A stretch of DNA of 64,000 nt, taken from the IMG/VR virus record IMGVR_UViG_3300025132_007932, positions 34,425 through 98,424 of that record, one strand, 5' to 3'. The DNA is from a virus. A program made the position numbers and the translations under genes. Below, one piece after another: positions 7,983 through 15,563 of this stretch (position 1 is its first letter; every line of letters starts with the position of its first letter). The notes beneath the pieces were generated by a model. The model saw nothing but the letters and a program-made list of their open reading frames with translations. It did no database searches and was not told the DNA's origin.

Positions 7983-8950
7983 AAACAGCATTAATTACAG
8001 GAATCAATGGTCAAGATGGTTCATACTTGGCTGAGTTTTTATTAGAAAAAGGCTACAATGTACACGGCATTGTAAGAAGAAACTCGATACCAGAAAACCA
8101 AACAGCCAGAATTCAACATATTTATGATGAAATTAAAAACAATATATATCACGCAGATGTCTGTGATATGTCCTCTTTGTTATCTGTAATAAACGACGTC
8201 GAACCCGATGAGATTTACAATTTAGCAGCACAAAGTCATGTTAGAATTAGCTTTGATCAGCCGATATATACGTTAAACTCTATTGGCACGGGCACCTTGA
8301 ATTTACTTGAGGTTGTTCAACTAACTGGTTGTGAAGCAAAGATTTATCAAGCAAGCTCTTCTGAGATGTTTGGGAACTCAATTGACCCAGATGGTTTTCA
8401 AAGAGAATCGACACCGATGAATCCAGTAAGTCCTTATGCTTGCGCAAAATTATTGGCTTACAATCTTATCAAATGTTATCGAGAGTCTTATGATATGTTT
8501 GCTTCGAATGGAATTTTGTTTAATCATGAGTCTCCCCGCCGCGGAGGTAATTTTGTAACAAACAAGGTTGTAATGGGGGCCGTAAGAATAAAGAAGGGGT
8601 TGCAAAAAGAACTGGTTTTAGGAAACTTAGATAGCACCCGTGATTGGGGTCACGCCAAAGATTATGTAAAAATTATGTGGCAGATTCTACAACTAGAAGA
8701 ACCCGACGATTATGTTTGTGCGACAGGTGTATCTCATTCTGTTAGAGAGCTGTGTGAATATACATTTAGTCAACTGGGGATGGATTATCGAGACTACGTG
8801 GTCCAAGACGAGAAGTTCTTTAGACCCACAGAATTGGTTGACCTAAAAGGTGATCCCGCAAAATTAGGAAATGTTATTGATTTAAACTTTGAGTATACTT
8901 TTGATAAAATGATAGACGAAATGATCGAACACTGGATGGAGAGGTTGTAA
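7979..8950 (+). CDS. gmd: GDP-mannose 4,6-dehydratase
   Basis: This enzyme turns GDP-mannose into GDP-4-keto-6-deoxymannose, the branch point for fucose, colitose and perosamine. The 323-residue sequence starts TALITGINGQDGSYLAEFL with the NADP-binding loop, followed by VHGIVRRNS, typical of Gmd. It keeps NLAAQSHVRISFD, the catalytic ASSSEMFG region and YACAKLLAYN (YxxxK), then FNHESPRRGGNFVTNK. Length is close to the bacterial enzyme. It overlaps the Fcl/ColC-like gene by four bases and the methyltransferase by one, so all three are probably co-translated. GDP-mannose must come from the host. Confidence 0.93.
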   Translation: MKTALITGINGQDGSYLAEFLLEKGYNVHGIVRRNSIPENQTARIQHIYDEIKNNIYHADVCDMSSLLSVINDVEPDEIYNLAAQSHVRISFDQPIYTLNSIGTGTLNLLEVVQLTGCEAKIYQASSSEMFGNSIDPDGFQRESTPMNPVSPYACAKLLAYNLIKCYRESYDMFASNGILFNHESPRRGGNFVTNKVVMGAVRIKKGLQKELVLGNLDSTRDWGHAKDYVKIMWQILQLEEPDDYVCATGVSHSVRELCEYTFSQLGMDYRDYVVQDEKFFRPTELVDLKGDPAKLGNVIDLNFEYTFDKMIDEMIEHWMERL

Positions 8951-9501
8951 TGGTAAAGTTAAATTTAGGATGCGGTGATAGAAAAATGCACGGGTTTGTG
9001 AATGTCGACGCTAGAACAGACACCAATCCTGATGTTGTTTGTGATGTGACTCTTATAAATCAAAAATTCAAAGACGTGGATTTAATTTATGCGTGTCACG
9101 TTTTGGAGCACTTCCCTACCAAATCATTTGAATATCAAAAAAGAACTTGGCAAGACGTTTTAGATAATTGGTACGCTACGTTAAAAAAAGGTGGCGTACT
9201 AAGATTGGCGGTACCAGATATAAAGGCAGCGTGTGAGTACTATCTTATGACAAATGATTTTAAATCCGTACAGGCGCTTTTTTATGGTGGCCAAAAATAT
9301 GACTTTGATTTTCATTATCATGCCTGGAGTGAAGACACGCTTACTGAAGCTCTTTTAAATACAGGATTTGAAAAAGTAGAGAGATACGATTGGTCAAAGA
9401 CCGAACATTTTTATGTTGATGATTATAGTCAATCATACCTTCCACATATGGATAAAAAAAATGGCAAACTAATGAGTTTGAACATACAAGCAATTAAATA
9501 A
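8950..9501 (+). CDS. SAM-dependent methyltransferase
   Basis: A class I methyltransferase of 183 residues. Motif I is KLNLGCGDRKMHGFVNVD, with the SAM-binding LGCG loop and an acidic residue at the end of the second strand. LIYACHVLEHFPT is the typical motif after the SAM site, and LKKGGVLRLAVPDIKAA is the usual later strand and loop. Similar proteins occur in sugar clusters, where they methylate sugars or other small molecules. No DNA-binding part is visible. Its position between Gmd and the ColD-like gene points to sugar methylation. Confidence 0.8.
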   Translation: MVKLNLGCGDRKMHGFVNVDARTDTNPDVVCDVTLINQKFKDVDLIYACHVLEHFPTKSFEYQKRTWQDVLDNWYATLKKGGVLRLAVPDIKAACEYYLMTNDFKSVQALFYGGQKYDFDFHYHAWSEDTLTEALLNTGFEKVERYDWSKTEHFYVDDYSQSYLPHMDKKNGKLMSLNIQAIK

Positions 9502-9511
9502 AGGAAAAAAT

Positions 9512-10681
9512 ATGAATATTAAATACCCTCTTGCAAAAGAAACTATTAATGATGAAGATGTTAACGCACTGTGCGATTGGCTCAAAAGTTATCCTCGACT
9601 AACAAAGGGCCAATTGACCTGGGATGTGGAAGCAGATTGGGCTTCATACATCGGTACTGATTATGCAGTGTTTAATAACTCTGGCTCTTCTGCAAACCTG
9701 TTGATGGTAGCAGCCGCAAAGCAGTGCGGAAGAATACCAAATAACAAGATTGTAGTCCCGTCAGTGGGATGGGTTACCACAATCTCTCCAGCAATGCAGC
9801 TTGGGCTCGAACCAATTATGTGTGGGGCAGATCCTGAAACATTTGGAATAGATTTAGATCAATTAGAAGAGATATGTGAAAGAGATAATCCAGACGCTGT
9901 TATATTTGTGCAGGTCCTAGGTGTACCTCACCATGCAGAAAGACTCTTAGCTCTTAAAGAAAAATACGGCTTTATTTTACTTGAAGATGCCTGTGCTGCA
10001 TTGGGTGCCTCGTATGAAGATGGTAGTAAAGTTGGCACTGTTGGCGATATGTCCACATTTTCTTTTTACTTTGGTCACCAATTGTCCACTATCGAAGGTG
10101 GAATGGTAAATACTGATGACAAAGAGCTTTACGATATGCTTTTGATGCTTCGAAGTCATGGTTGGGCAAAAGATTTAGACAAAGAGACTTACGACAAGAT
10201 GATGGCTGATCACGGAATTGATGATTTCCACTCCCCATTTACGTTTTTTATTCCAGGGTACAATCTAAGATCAACGGATCTGCAGGCGTTTCTCGGTATC
10301 AGGCAAGTAAAGAAGGCAGATTGGGCTGCCGAGCAAAGAAATAAAAATCATTGCTTGTACGCCAAGAAATTAGAGGGAGTCGTAGAATTCCAACAGTGGG
10401 GTGAAAATGTCCCAGTATCTATTTCATTTGGGGCCTTAGCAGACAGTACGGAGCACCGCAAAGAAATTGTTACACGCCTTGTAGAAAACGGAATTGAGAC
10501 TAGAATCTTTAGTGCGGGTAATCTCGGTCGTCATCCATTCTGGACAGATCTGTATCCGGAATTTGTCGATGAAGTAAGTGATAAAATTCACTCTCGCGGC
10601 TTCTTTTTGCCGAATTATCCTGAATTAACTGAACAAGAAATAAACTTTATTTGTAATGTTGTAAAGGGTGTAACTATCTAA
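9512..10681 (+). CDS. ColD-like GDP-4-keto-6-deoxymannose 3-dehydratase
   Basis: A 389-residue member of the DegT/DnrJ/EryC1 PLP family, preceded by an AAAGGA ribosome site. In most family members a Lys forms the internal PLP aldimine. Here the same place is FYFGHQLSTIEGG, with His189. GDP-4-keto-6-deoxymannose 3-dehydratase (ColD) is known to use His188 in just this context and removes the C3 hydroxyl instead of transaminating. The PLP-binding LLEDACAALGASY, with its Asp, is kept. The neighbouring Gmd would supply the substrate, so the product would be GDP-4-keto-3,6-dideoxymannose. An ordinary aminotransferase is unlikely without the Lys. A CDP-linked RfbH-like enzyme also uses His, but the family context and Gmd favour the GDP route. 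Confidence 0.82.
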   Translation: MNIKYPLAKETINDEDVNALCDWLKSYPRLTKGQLTWDVEADWASYIGTDYAVFNNSGSSANLLMVAAAKQCGRIPNNKIVVPSVGWVTTISPAMQLGLEPIMCGADPETFGIDLDQLEEICERDNPDAVIFVQVLGVPHHAERLLALKEKYGFILLEDACAALGASYEDGSKVGTVGDMSTFSFYFGHQLSTIEGGMVNTDDKELYDMLLMLRSHGWAKDLDKETYDKMMADHGIDDFHSPFTFFIPGYNLRSTDLQAFLGIRQVKKADWAAEQRNKNHCLYAKKLEGVVEFQQWGENVPVSISFGALADSTEHRKEIVTRLVENGIETRIFSAGNLGRHPFWTDLYPEFVDEVSDKIHSRGFFLPNYPELTEQEINFICNVVKGVTI

Positions 10682-11421
10682 TGCGTATTCTGGTTGTCGG
10701 AGAGAGTTGCAGGGATGTGTATCAGTACGGAGATTGCGTACGTCTGTGTCCAGAAGCCCCTGTTCCTGTATTCAAGGCAACCGATAAGAAAACAGAAAAT
10801 CCAGGCATGGCTTTAAATGTATGGAGAAATATATTAAAAATGCATAGCGATGCCAAGGTAGATATAAAAACTAATGATAACTGGTCTGACATAAGAAAGA
10901 CTAGATTCGTAGATAATAGAACAAACTATATCATCGTGAGGATTGATGAAAACGAAGAGATGTACGGTAGATTTGAAATAGATTCAGTGGACTATGGTGA
11001 GTACGATGCGGTTGTTATCTCGGACTATAATAAAGGCTTTCTATCTGAAGACGATATAAGGGCGATATCAGAAAAACATCCTGTGACATTTCTAGATACT
11101 AAAAAGATTCTTGGAAACTGGTGTAAAAAAATAAAATTTATAAAAATAAATGAGTTTGAATACGAAAGAACAAAACACAAACTAACTCCCGAATTGATTG
11201 ACAAAATGATAATCACCCTTGGGCCAAAAGGTGCCAGACACAGGGATGTTGAGTTTCCAGTTCCAAAGGTGGAAATTAAGGACACCTCCGGCGCCGGCGA
11301 TACCTTTATCGCTTCTTTAGCGGCCAATTATGTTAAATTTAAAGATATATTTAAGGCCATTGAAAGTGCTAATGATAGTGCAACAAAGGTTGTACAAAAG
11401 AAGGGTGTAAGCACTGTATGA
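10681..11421 (+). CDS. HldE/RfaE1-like PfkB sugar kinase
   Basis: This 246-residue protein resembles the kinase half of HldE (heptose-7-phosphate kinase). The N-terminus ILVVGESCRDVYQYG and CPEAPVPVFK are characteristic of that kinase. The C-terminus carries the PfkB signature DTSGAGDTF with its catalytic Asp. It is shorter than the about 315-residue HldE kinase domain, so internal segments are missing. The gene overlaps the nucleotidylyltransferase gene by four bases (ATGA). In bacteria the two activities are often fused in one HldE chain, but here they are separate. By family, it phosphorylates a sugar at C1; the exact sugar is not certain. Confidence 0.78.
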   Translation: MRILVVGESCRDVYQYGDCVRLCPEAPVPVFKATDKKTENPGMALNVWRNILKMHSDAKVDIKTNDNWSDIRKTRFVDNRTNYIIVRIDENEEMYGRFEIDSVDYGEYDAVVISDYNKGFLSEDDIRAISEKHPVTFLDTKKILGNWCKKIKFIKINEFEYERTKHKLTPELIDKMIITLGPKGARHRDVEFPVPKVEIKDTSGAGDTFIASLAANYVKFKDIFKAIESANDSATKVVQKKGVSTV

Positions 11422-11810
11422 ACAAAGTAGTATGGACTAATGGTTGTTTTGATGTATTGCACCGCGGCCATGTAGAAATGCTTAATTATGCAAAATCATT
11501 GGGCGATTATCTTATTGTTGGTATTGATTCTGATGAGAAAGTTTCTAAAGACAAGGGCCCAACTCGACCACATAATAATTCAACGGATAGAAAATTTTTG
11601 TTAAAATCTCTAAAATCAGTTGATGAGGTGGTAATATTTAAATCTGCTGATCATCTTGAGACAATTATAAAAAGTATATCGCCACATTTTATGGTTATTG
11701 GTTCTGATTGGAAAGGGAAATCAGTTGTTGGTGGGGAATTTTGTGGCGAATTGAAGTTTTTCGATCGAATTGGCGACTACTCAACAACTAAAATTTTGGA
11801 GACAAATTAA
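11418..11810 (+). CDS. HldE/RfaE2-like sugar-phosphate nucleotidylyltransferase
   Basis: The 130-residue protein matches the nucleotidylyltransferase half of HldE. It has the family signature TNGCFDVLHRGHVEML (HxGH-type as HRGH), then GDYLIVGIDSDEKV and the RPHNNSTDRKFLL region. The C-terminus STTKILETN matches the STTxI end of RfaE2-type enzymes. By family, it joins a sugar 1-phosphate to a nucleotide to give an activated sugar. With the kinase just upstream and the HAD phosphatase just downstream, it forms a compact activation set like that for ADP-heptose. Confidence 0.82.
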   Translation: MNKVVWTNGCFDVLHRGHVEMLNYAKSLGDYLIVGIDSDEKVSKDKGPTRPHNNSTDRKFLLKSLKSVDEVVIFKSADHLETIIKSISPHFMVIGSDWKGKSVVGGEFCGELKFFDRIGDYSTTKILETN

Positions 11811-12145
11811 TGACATATGTTTTTGATATAGATGGGACACTTTGTACAAAGGTCAAAGACGGCGACTACTCCACAGCAGAGCCAATAATAGACAGAATAG
11901 ATACTGTAAACCACCTATACGAACAGGGAAACACTATTATTATGCAGACCGCCAGAGGAATGGGCCGTCATGATAATAACCCACAAAGAGCAATTGAAGA
12001 TTTTTATGCATTAACTGCAAAACAACTTAAAAGCTGGGGCGTGAAATACCACATGTTATTTCTCGGTAAACCTGCCGGCGATATATATGTCGATGACAAA
12101 GGAATGAGAGATGAAAACTTCTTTAGAAATGAATTTCGTCCCTAA
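11810..12145 (+). CDS. Small HAD-family phosphatase
   Basis: A 111-residue HAD hydrolase. VFDIDGTLC holds the nucleophile Asp6 and the acid/base Asp8. MQTARGMG is motif II, and GKPAGDIYVDDKGM provides the Lys and the acidic pair that hold Mg. There is no large cap domain. Small HADs of this type are common in capsule and LPS clusters. Directly after a HldE-like kinase and nucleotidylyltransferase, it could do the GmhB step (removing the 7-phosphate), though GmhB proper is longer. It overlaps the previous stop (TAATG) and the cupin by 35 bases. Confidence 0.75.
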   Translation: MTYVFDIDGTLCTKVKDGDYSTAEPIIDRIDTVNHLYEQGNTIIMQTARGMGRHDNNPQRAIEDFYALTAKQLKSWGVKYHMLFLGKPAGDIYVDDKGMRDENFFRNEFRP

Positions 12146-12470
12146 AGGATGGGGATTTGAAAAATGGATTGTCAACAATGAGGAATATTGTGGCAAATTA
12201 TTGTATTTTGTTAAGGGCAAGAAATGCTCTTGGCATTATCATAAACTGAAGGATGAAGTGTTTTATATACAATCCGGAAAAATTCTGGTAAAATATTCAG
12301 ATAATGACGATTTAGAAACAGCAAAAGAATTAGTACTTGGTAGGGGGGATAATTTTCACGTATACCGAGGCTTACGACACAGAATGATTGCGCTTGAAGA
12401 TACGGAGCTTTTTGAATTTTCAACGCAACACTTTGATAGCGACAGCTATAGATTAGAAAAAGGAGATTAA
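12111..12470 (+). CDS. Cupin-domain protein (mannose-6-phosphate isomerase-like fold)
   Basis: A single cupin of 119 residues. Motif 1 is CSWHYHKLKDEVFYIQSG, with His-x-His and a Glu spaced as in metal-binding cupins. Motif 2 holds the His in DNFHVYRGLRHRM. The start at 12111 has AAAGGA about 7 bases upstream and overlaps the HAD gene; a later ATG at 12129 lacks such a site. Stand-alone cupins in sugar clusters are often isomerases or epimerases, or bind sugars. No more specific role can be shown. It closes the sugar cassette. Confidence 0.72.
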   Translation: MKTSLEMNFVPKGWGFEKWIVNNEEYCGKLLYFVKGKKCSWHYHKLKDEVFYIQSGKILVKYSDNDDLETAKELVLGRGDNFHVYRGLRHRMIALEDTELFEFSTQHFDSDSYRLEKGD

Positions 12471-12472
12471 AA

Positions 12473-12700
12473 ATGAATAAAAACGAAGCAGAAGGACATA
12501 AACTATCGAACCAGGCTCTTGGTGCTATAATGATGGCGCTTCAAGAGTCTCTTTTAAATGAGCTTGACATCGTGCCCATTTTAAAAGGATTTGAACTTTT
12601 GGAAACAGAAGATGGGTTGGTGGTGACAAATCCGCCAACTGTTCGTGTTACTAATGAACAGAAGATCACTAATGAAGATTTAAAAAATATGGTAAAATAA
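12473..12700 (+). CDS. Small unknown protein
   Basis: A 75-residue protein with an AAAAGGAG ribosome site. It has a predicted amphipathic helix (SNQALGAIMMALQESLLN), then a short strand-rich part ending in a charged tail. I recognise no family. It is next to an FmdB-like zinc-ribbon gene (TAATG overlap) and ahead of the late sigma factor. Confidence 0.6.
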   Translation: MNKNEAEGHKLSNQALGAIMMALQESLLNELDIVPILKGFELLETEDGLVVTNPPTVRVTNEQKITNEDLKNMVK

Positions 12701-12972
12701 TGCCACGTTACAAGTACAGCTGTAAGGCTTGTGAAAATACTGTAAACGTGTTTCATACACTAGAGGAAATCTACACTGATTGTGAAGAGTGTGAAACTAC
12801 GGGCTCTATGGAGAGAATATTGTCTAACGTACATATTTTCAAGGTAGGAACAAAAAACAGTAACCAAGGGTCAAAAGTTGGAGAGATAACGAAAAAATAT
12901 ATTGAGGAAAACAGAGAGTTGTTAAAAAAAGAAAAAGAAGATTTAAGGAACAAAACACATGAGCCGACTTGA
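12700..12972 (+). CDS. FmdB-like zinc-ribbon protein
   Basis: A 90-residue protein whose first half is a zinc ribbon: YKYSCKACENTVNVFHTLEEI, then CEECETTGSMERI. This is the layout of FmdB-type regulatory proteins, although the second pair is spaced CEEC rather than CPxC. The second half is a charged helix. Proteins of this type occur in many large phages; their role is unknown. It overlaps the next gene by 14 bases. Confidence 0.7.
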   Translation: MPRYKYSCKACENTVNVFHTLEEIYTDCEECETTGSMERILSNVHIFKVGTKNSNQGSKVGEITKKYIEENRELLKKEKEDLRNKTHEPT

Positions 12973-13303
12973 AATAGTTTTGTCGGCGATAACCACAATT
13001 TCTATACTTTTGAATATTGGATTAGTTTTATATTCTAGAGGTGTTGTTGTTAGGTTGTTATCTGTTTCTGAAGAACTCGGAGATCTACAGGACATGATTA
13101 ATGCATTTGCTGCGCACCTGCAGTCAGTGTATGAATTAGATTCTTTTTATGGAGATGAGACACTTAGGTCACTATTAAATCATGCTATATCTTTTAATGA
13201 ACAATTAGAAACTTTTGAATACATCTATTCTTTAACGGCTCCAGAAACTGAAGAAGGAGCAGAAACGGATGACACAGAAGAATCCGCAGAAGAAGAGACG
13301 TAA
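12959..13303 (+). CDS. Small membrane-anchored acidic protein
   Basis: A 114-residue protein with one hydrophobic segment at residues 5-25 (IVLSAITTISILLNIGLVLY), predicted as an N-terminal transmembrane anchor. A helical middle and a very acidic tail rich in Glu, Thr and Asp follow. No family is recognised. It overlaps the FmdB-like gene and, by 35 bases, the sigma factor gene, so it is probably co-translated with them. Confidence 0.6.
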   Translation: MSRLEIVLSAITTISILLNIGLVLYSRGVVVRLLSVSEELGDLQDMINAFAAHLQSVYELDSFYGDETLRSLLNHAISFNEQLETFEYIYSLTAPETEEGAETDDTEESAEEET

Positions 13304-13970
13304 GAAGAATCATTACTTCACAAAAGATCACGAAAACGCAATAATTCAATACACCAAAAGCAACTGTATTCGGGAAAGAACAGAGCTTTACGTTAACTGG
13401 ATAGAACCAGCATTTAACGAGATGGTTGATAAGATAGTTTTTACTTATAAATTTACTAATTTGCCAAACATCGATTATCTAAGAGATGAGTGCAAAATTT
13501 GGCTGATGACGGTTGTTGACAAGTTTGATGCCTCCAAGGGCTCAAAAGCCTTTTCGTATTTTAGTGTTATAACAAAAAACTGGTTTATACATAAAGTCAA
13601 GAGACAACAGAAAAGAAACAAGAGAGAAATTGATTATGACAACCTATCAAAAAGTTACGAGGAAAAATATCTATCCACGGACGAATCTTACATAACAGAA
13701 AGAGAGGAATTGGAATTTTGGAATTCCTTCTATAAAGAATTAAAATCTTGGGATTCTTCCCAGATGAAAGACAACGATTTAAAGGTCTATAAAGCTATAA
13801 ATATTCTATTCGAATCAAAAGAAGATATCGAAATTTTTAATAAAAAAGCTATTTACCTATATCTTCGAGAGATAACTGGTCTCAATACAAAGCAAATTGT
13901 AAATTCTCTAAAAAAATTTAGAAAAAAATATTACAATTTTAAAAGCGACTGGGAGAAAGGTGGATTATGA
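13269..13970 (+). CDS. T4 gp55-like late sigma factor
   Basis: The 233-residue protein resembles the T4 gp55 sigma factor, a short sigma70-family protein that directs host RNA polymerase to late phage promoters. The best part is residues 81-120: DKFDASKGSKAFSYFSVITK, then NWFIHKVKRQQKRNKREIDYD, which matches the region-2-like part of gp55. The N-terminus is strongly basic (KNPQKKRRKKNH). AAGGAG lies about 10 bases upstream of the start. Its place directly before the tail genes fits a late-gene regulator. No gp33 homologue can be identified. Confidence 0.72.
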   Translation: MTQKNPQKKRRKKNHYFTKDHENAIIQYTKSNCIRERTELYVNWIEPAFNEMVDKIVFTYKFTNLPNIDYLRDECKIWLMTVVDKFDASKGSKAFSYFSVITKNWFIHKVKRQQKRNKREIDYDNLSKSYEEKYLSTDESYITEREELEFWNSFYKELKSWDSSQMKDNDLKVYKAINILFESKEDIEIFNKKAIYLYLREITGLNTKQIVNSLKKFRKKYYNFKSDWEKGGL

Positions 13971-14263
13971 GCAATAACAAAGATTTAGATTTATTGATGG
14001 ATGAGGCGTTGATCAATATAAGAAGCGATCGAAAGGCCGCCCGAGAATTTTTAAATGAAATTGCTAATCAAATTGCAAACGACGCTGATCAGAATAAATA
14101 TCTTAGCCCAGTAGCGGCAAAGCATATTGAGACAATGCAACGTTCTAACGAACAACTTGTAAAACTTATAAGTCTTAGGCACAAGAATACAAATAATTCA
14201 GTGGAATTATCAGAAGATGATAAGAACAGTTTATTTGATTTGATACAGGGGGAAGCTAACTAA
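13967..14263 (+). CDS. Small unknown protein following the sigma factor
   Basis: A 98-residue, helix-rich protein overlapping the sigma factor stop (ATGA). It is acidic at both ends. I see no motif. In T4 the late sigma works with a small coactivator, gp33. The position here would suit such a protein, but I cannot match the sequence to gp33, so this is only a contextual guess. Confidence 0.6.
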   Translation: MSNNKDLDLLMDEALINIRSDRKAAREFLNEIANQIANDADQNKYLSPVAAKHIETMQRSNEQLVKLISLRHKNTNNSVELSEDDKNSLFDLIQGEAN

Positions 14264-14264
14264 A

Positions 14265-15554
14265 ATGTCTTACGGTATTGATTTTGATGATTTGACTGGA
14301 ATGGACATCATGGCTAAGGCCTTTGGTGATTCGATGAAAAGCAACCATCTTCAAGATCGAGTTGCAACCTACAAGCTAGTTCAAGTTTTAACAGATCCGG
14401 TGCCCTTAGACGCCCGCGCCGCAGCCGCAATAGAGGGAAGAATACCAAACCCAGCGGAGGGCGCGGGAGCAATAGGAAAATTTCAATTTTATGGAAGAAT
14501 AAGGGACCGCCGAGCGCCTGTGCAGCCGGCCGATCCTTGTAACCCAACTTACGCAACTAATACAAAATTAAATAATCAATTAGTTGGTGGTCATATACTT
14601 TTTGTAACCGAAGAAGGTCTCAGGCCTAAAAAGTTTGGGTATGTGACTGCTCAAGTGCCAATTAGACTAATCGGTGGCGAAGAAGTTCCCAATGGTTTTG
14701 GAACAGTAATAGCTATTACGCCGAACGCGTCCATAACTCCGTCAGATTATACGCCAGGAGGAGCTTGTCCAGATATACAGCAGATAACCGCAAATGGTGG
14801 TGTTGGTAATGCCGGCGGCCCAGCGTGCCCGGGAAGTGGCCCAACACCGGCACTAGATCCAGGTCCAATGACCGCAATCTATCAAGGCGCTTACGGCCCA
14901 GGAGCCGGCGCCGTTGTTGAAAACGGAAATTACCCACAAAATATATTAAAAAAAGTATCAACAGAACATAGCACAGCACCAATTAAATTACTGGCAGATG
15001 TTGTTGATGACTTCAATCGTTTAGCTAAAGCATTTCACGATGAGTTTGGCGAACCATTACGCCCAACTGGCGGGTTTAGATGTTATAGTGGCGGAACATA
15101 TTGCCAAGTAGAGTTAAAATGTAGGAAAGGTGTTGAAGCGTCAGTTCCTGGCCAGTCTCAACATGGTTGGGGTTTGGCATTTGATTACGACACCAAAGGC
15201 GGTTTTAATAGCAAGTTTTATAAATGGATGACATCCAATTCACATAAATATAACTGGGTACATCCAGCTTGGGCAAAACCCAATGGTTCAAAGCCAGAAG
15301 CATGGCATATGGAACACAGAAATACGAACACTTTAATTACCGCAAGAAAAAAAGCGGGCCTACGTCCAAGACCCTCTGCTGCCACTGCAAAAGCTACTAC
15401 ACCAGACAAATATCAAATGGGAACAACTCGTACCGATGAAGGCCTAGGCGAAGATGGTCCAGGACCAGTCGGTGGCGGTGAGTGGGTAGAAGGCAAGAAT
15501 TTTGTTTGGGTCAATAAGTCAAAAGGCCAGTGGAAAGAAATACCTGTAACATAA
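14265..15554 (+). CDS. Baseplate hub/spike-like protein with M15 (VanY-type) peptidase domain
   Basis: The 429-residue protein has an N-terminal part of beta and loop segments (about residues 40-160), a Gly/Pro-rich linker (about 165-215), and a C-terminal peptidase domain (about 230-370). The latter has the M15 zinc motif SQHGWGLAFDYD (His300, Asp307) and EAWHMEH (Glu345, His348), as in D-Ala-D-Ala carboxypeptidases and phage endopeptidases. It would cut the peptide stems of host peptidoglycan as the tail penetrates. T4 gp5 does this job with a lysozyme domain. The gene lies at the start of the tail module, just before gp25/gp6, which supports a hub role; an OB-fold N-terminus is only inferred. 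Confidence 0.78.
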   Translation: MSYGIDFDDLTGMDIMAKAFGDSMKSNHLQDRVATYKLVQVLTDPVPLDARAAAAIEGRIPNPAEGAGAIGKFQFYGRIRDRRAPVQPADPCNPTYATNTKLNNQLVGGHILFVTEEGLRPKKFGYVTAQVPIRLIGGEEVPNGFGTVIAITPNASITPSDYTPGGACPDIQQITANGGVGNAGGPACPGSGPTPALDPGPMTAIYQGAYGPGAGAVVENGNYPQNILKKVSTEHSTAPIKLLADVVDDFNRLAKAFHDEFGEPLRPTGGFRCYSGGTYCQVELKCRKGVEASVPGQSQHGWGLAFDYDTKGGFNSKFYKWMTSNSHKYNWVHPAWAKPNGSKPEAWHMEHRNTNTLITARKKAGLRPRPSAATAKATTPDKYQMGTTRTDEGLGEDGPGPVGGGEWVEGKNFVWVNKSKGQWKEIPVT

Positions 15555-15563
15555 GAAGGATTT

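Noticed and set aside
9512-10681. Calling the DegT-family protein a sugar aminotransferase
   Set aside because: The PLP-binding Lys is replaced by His189, as in the dehydratase ColD.
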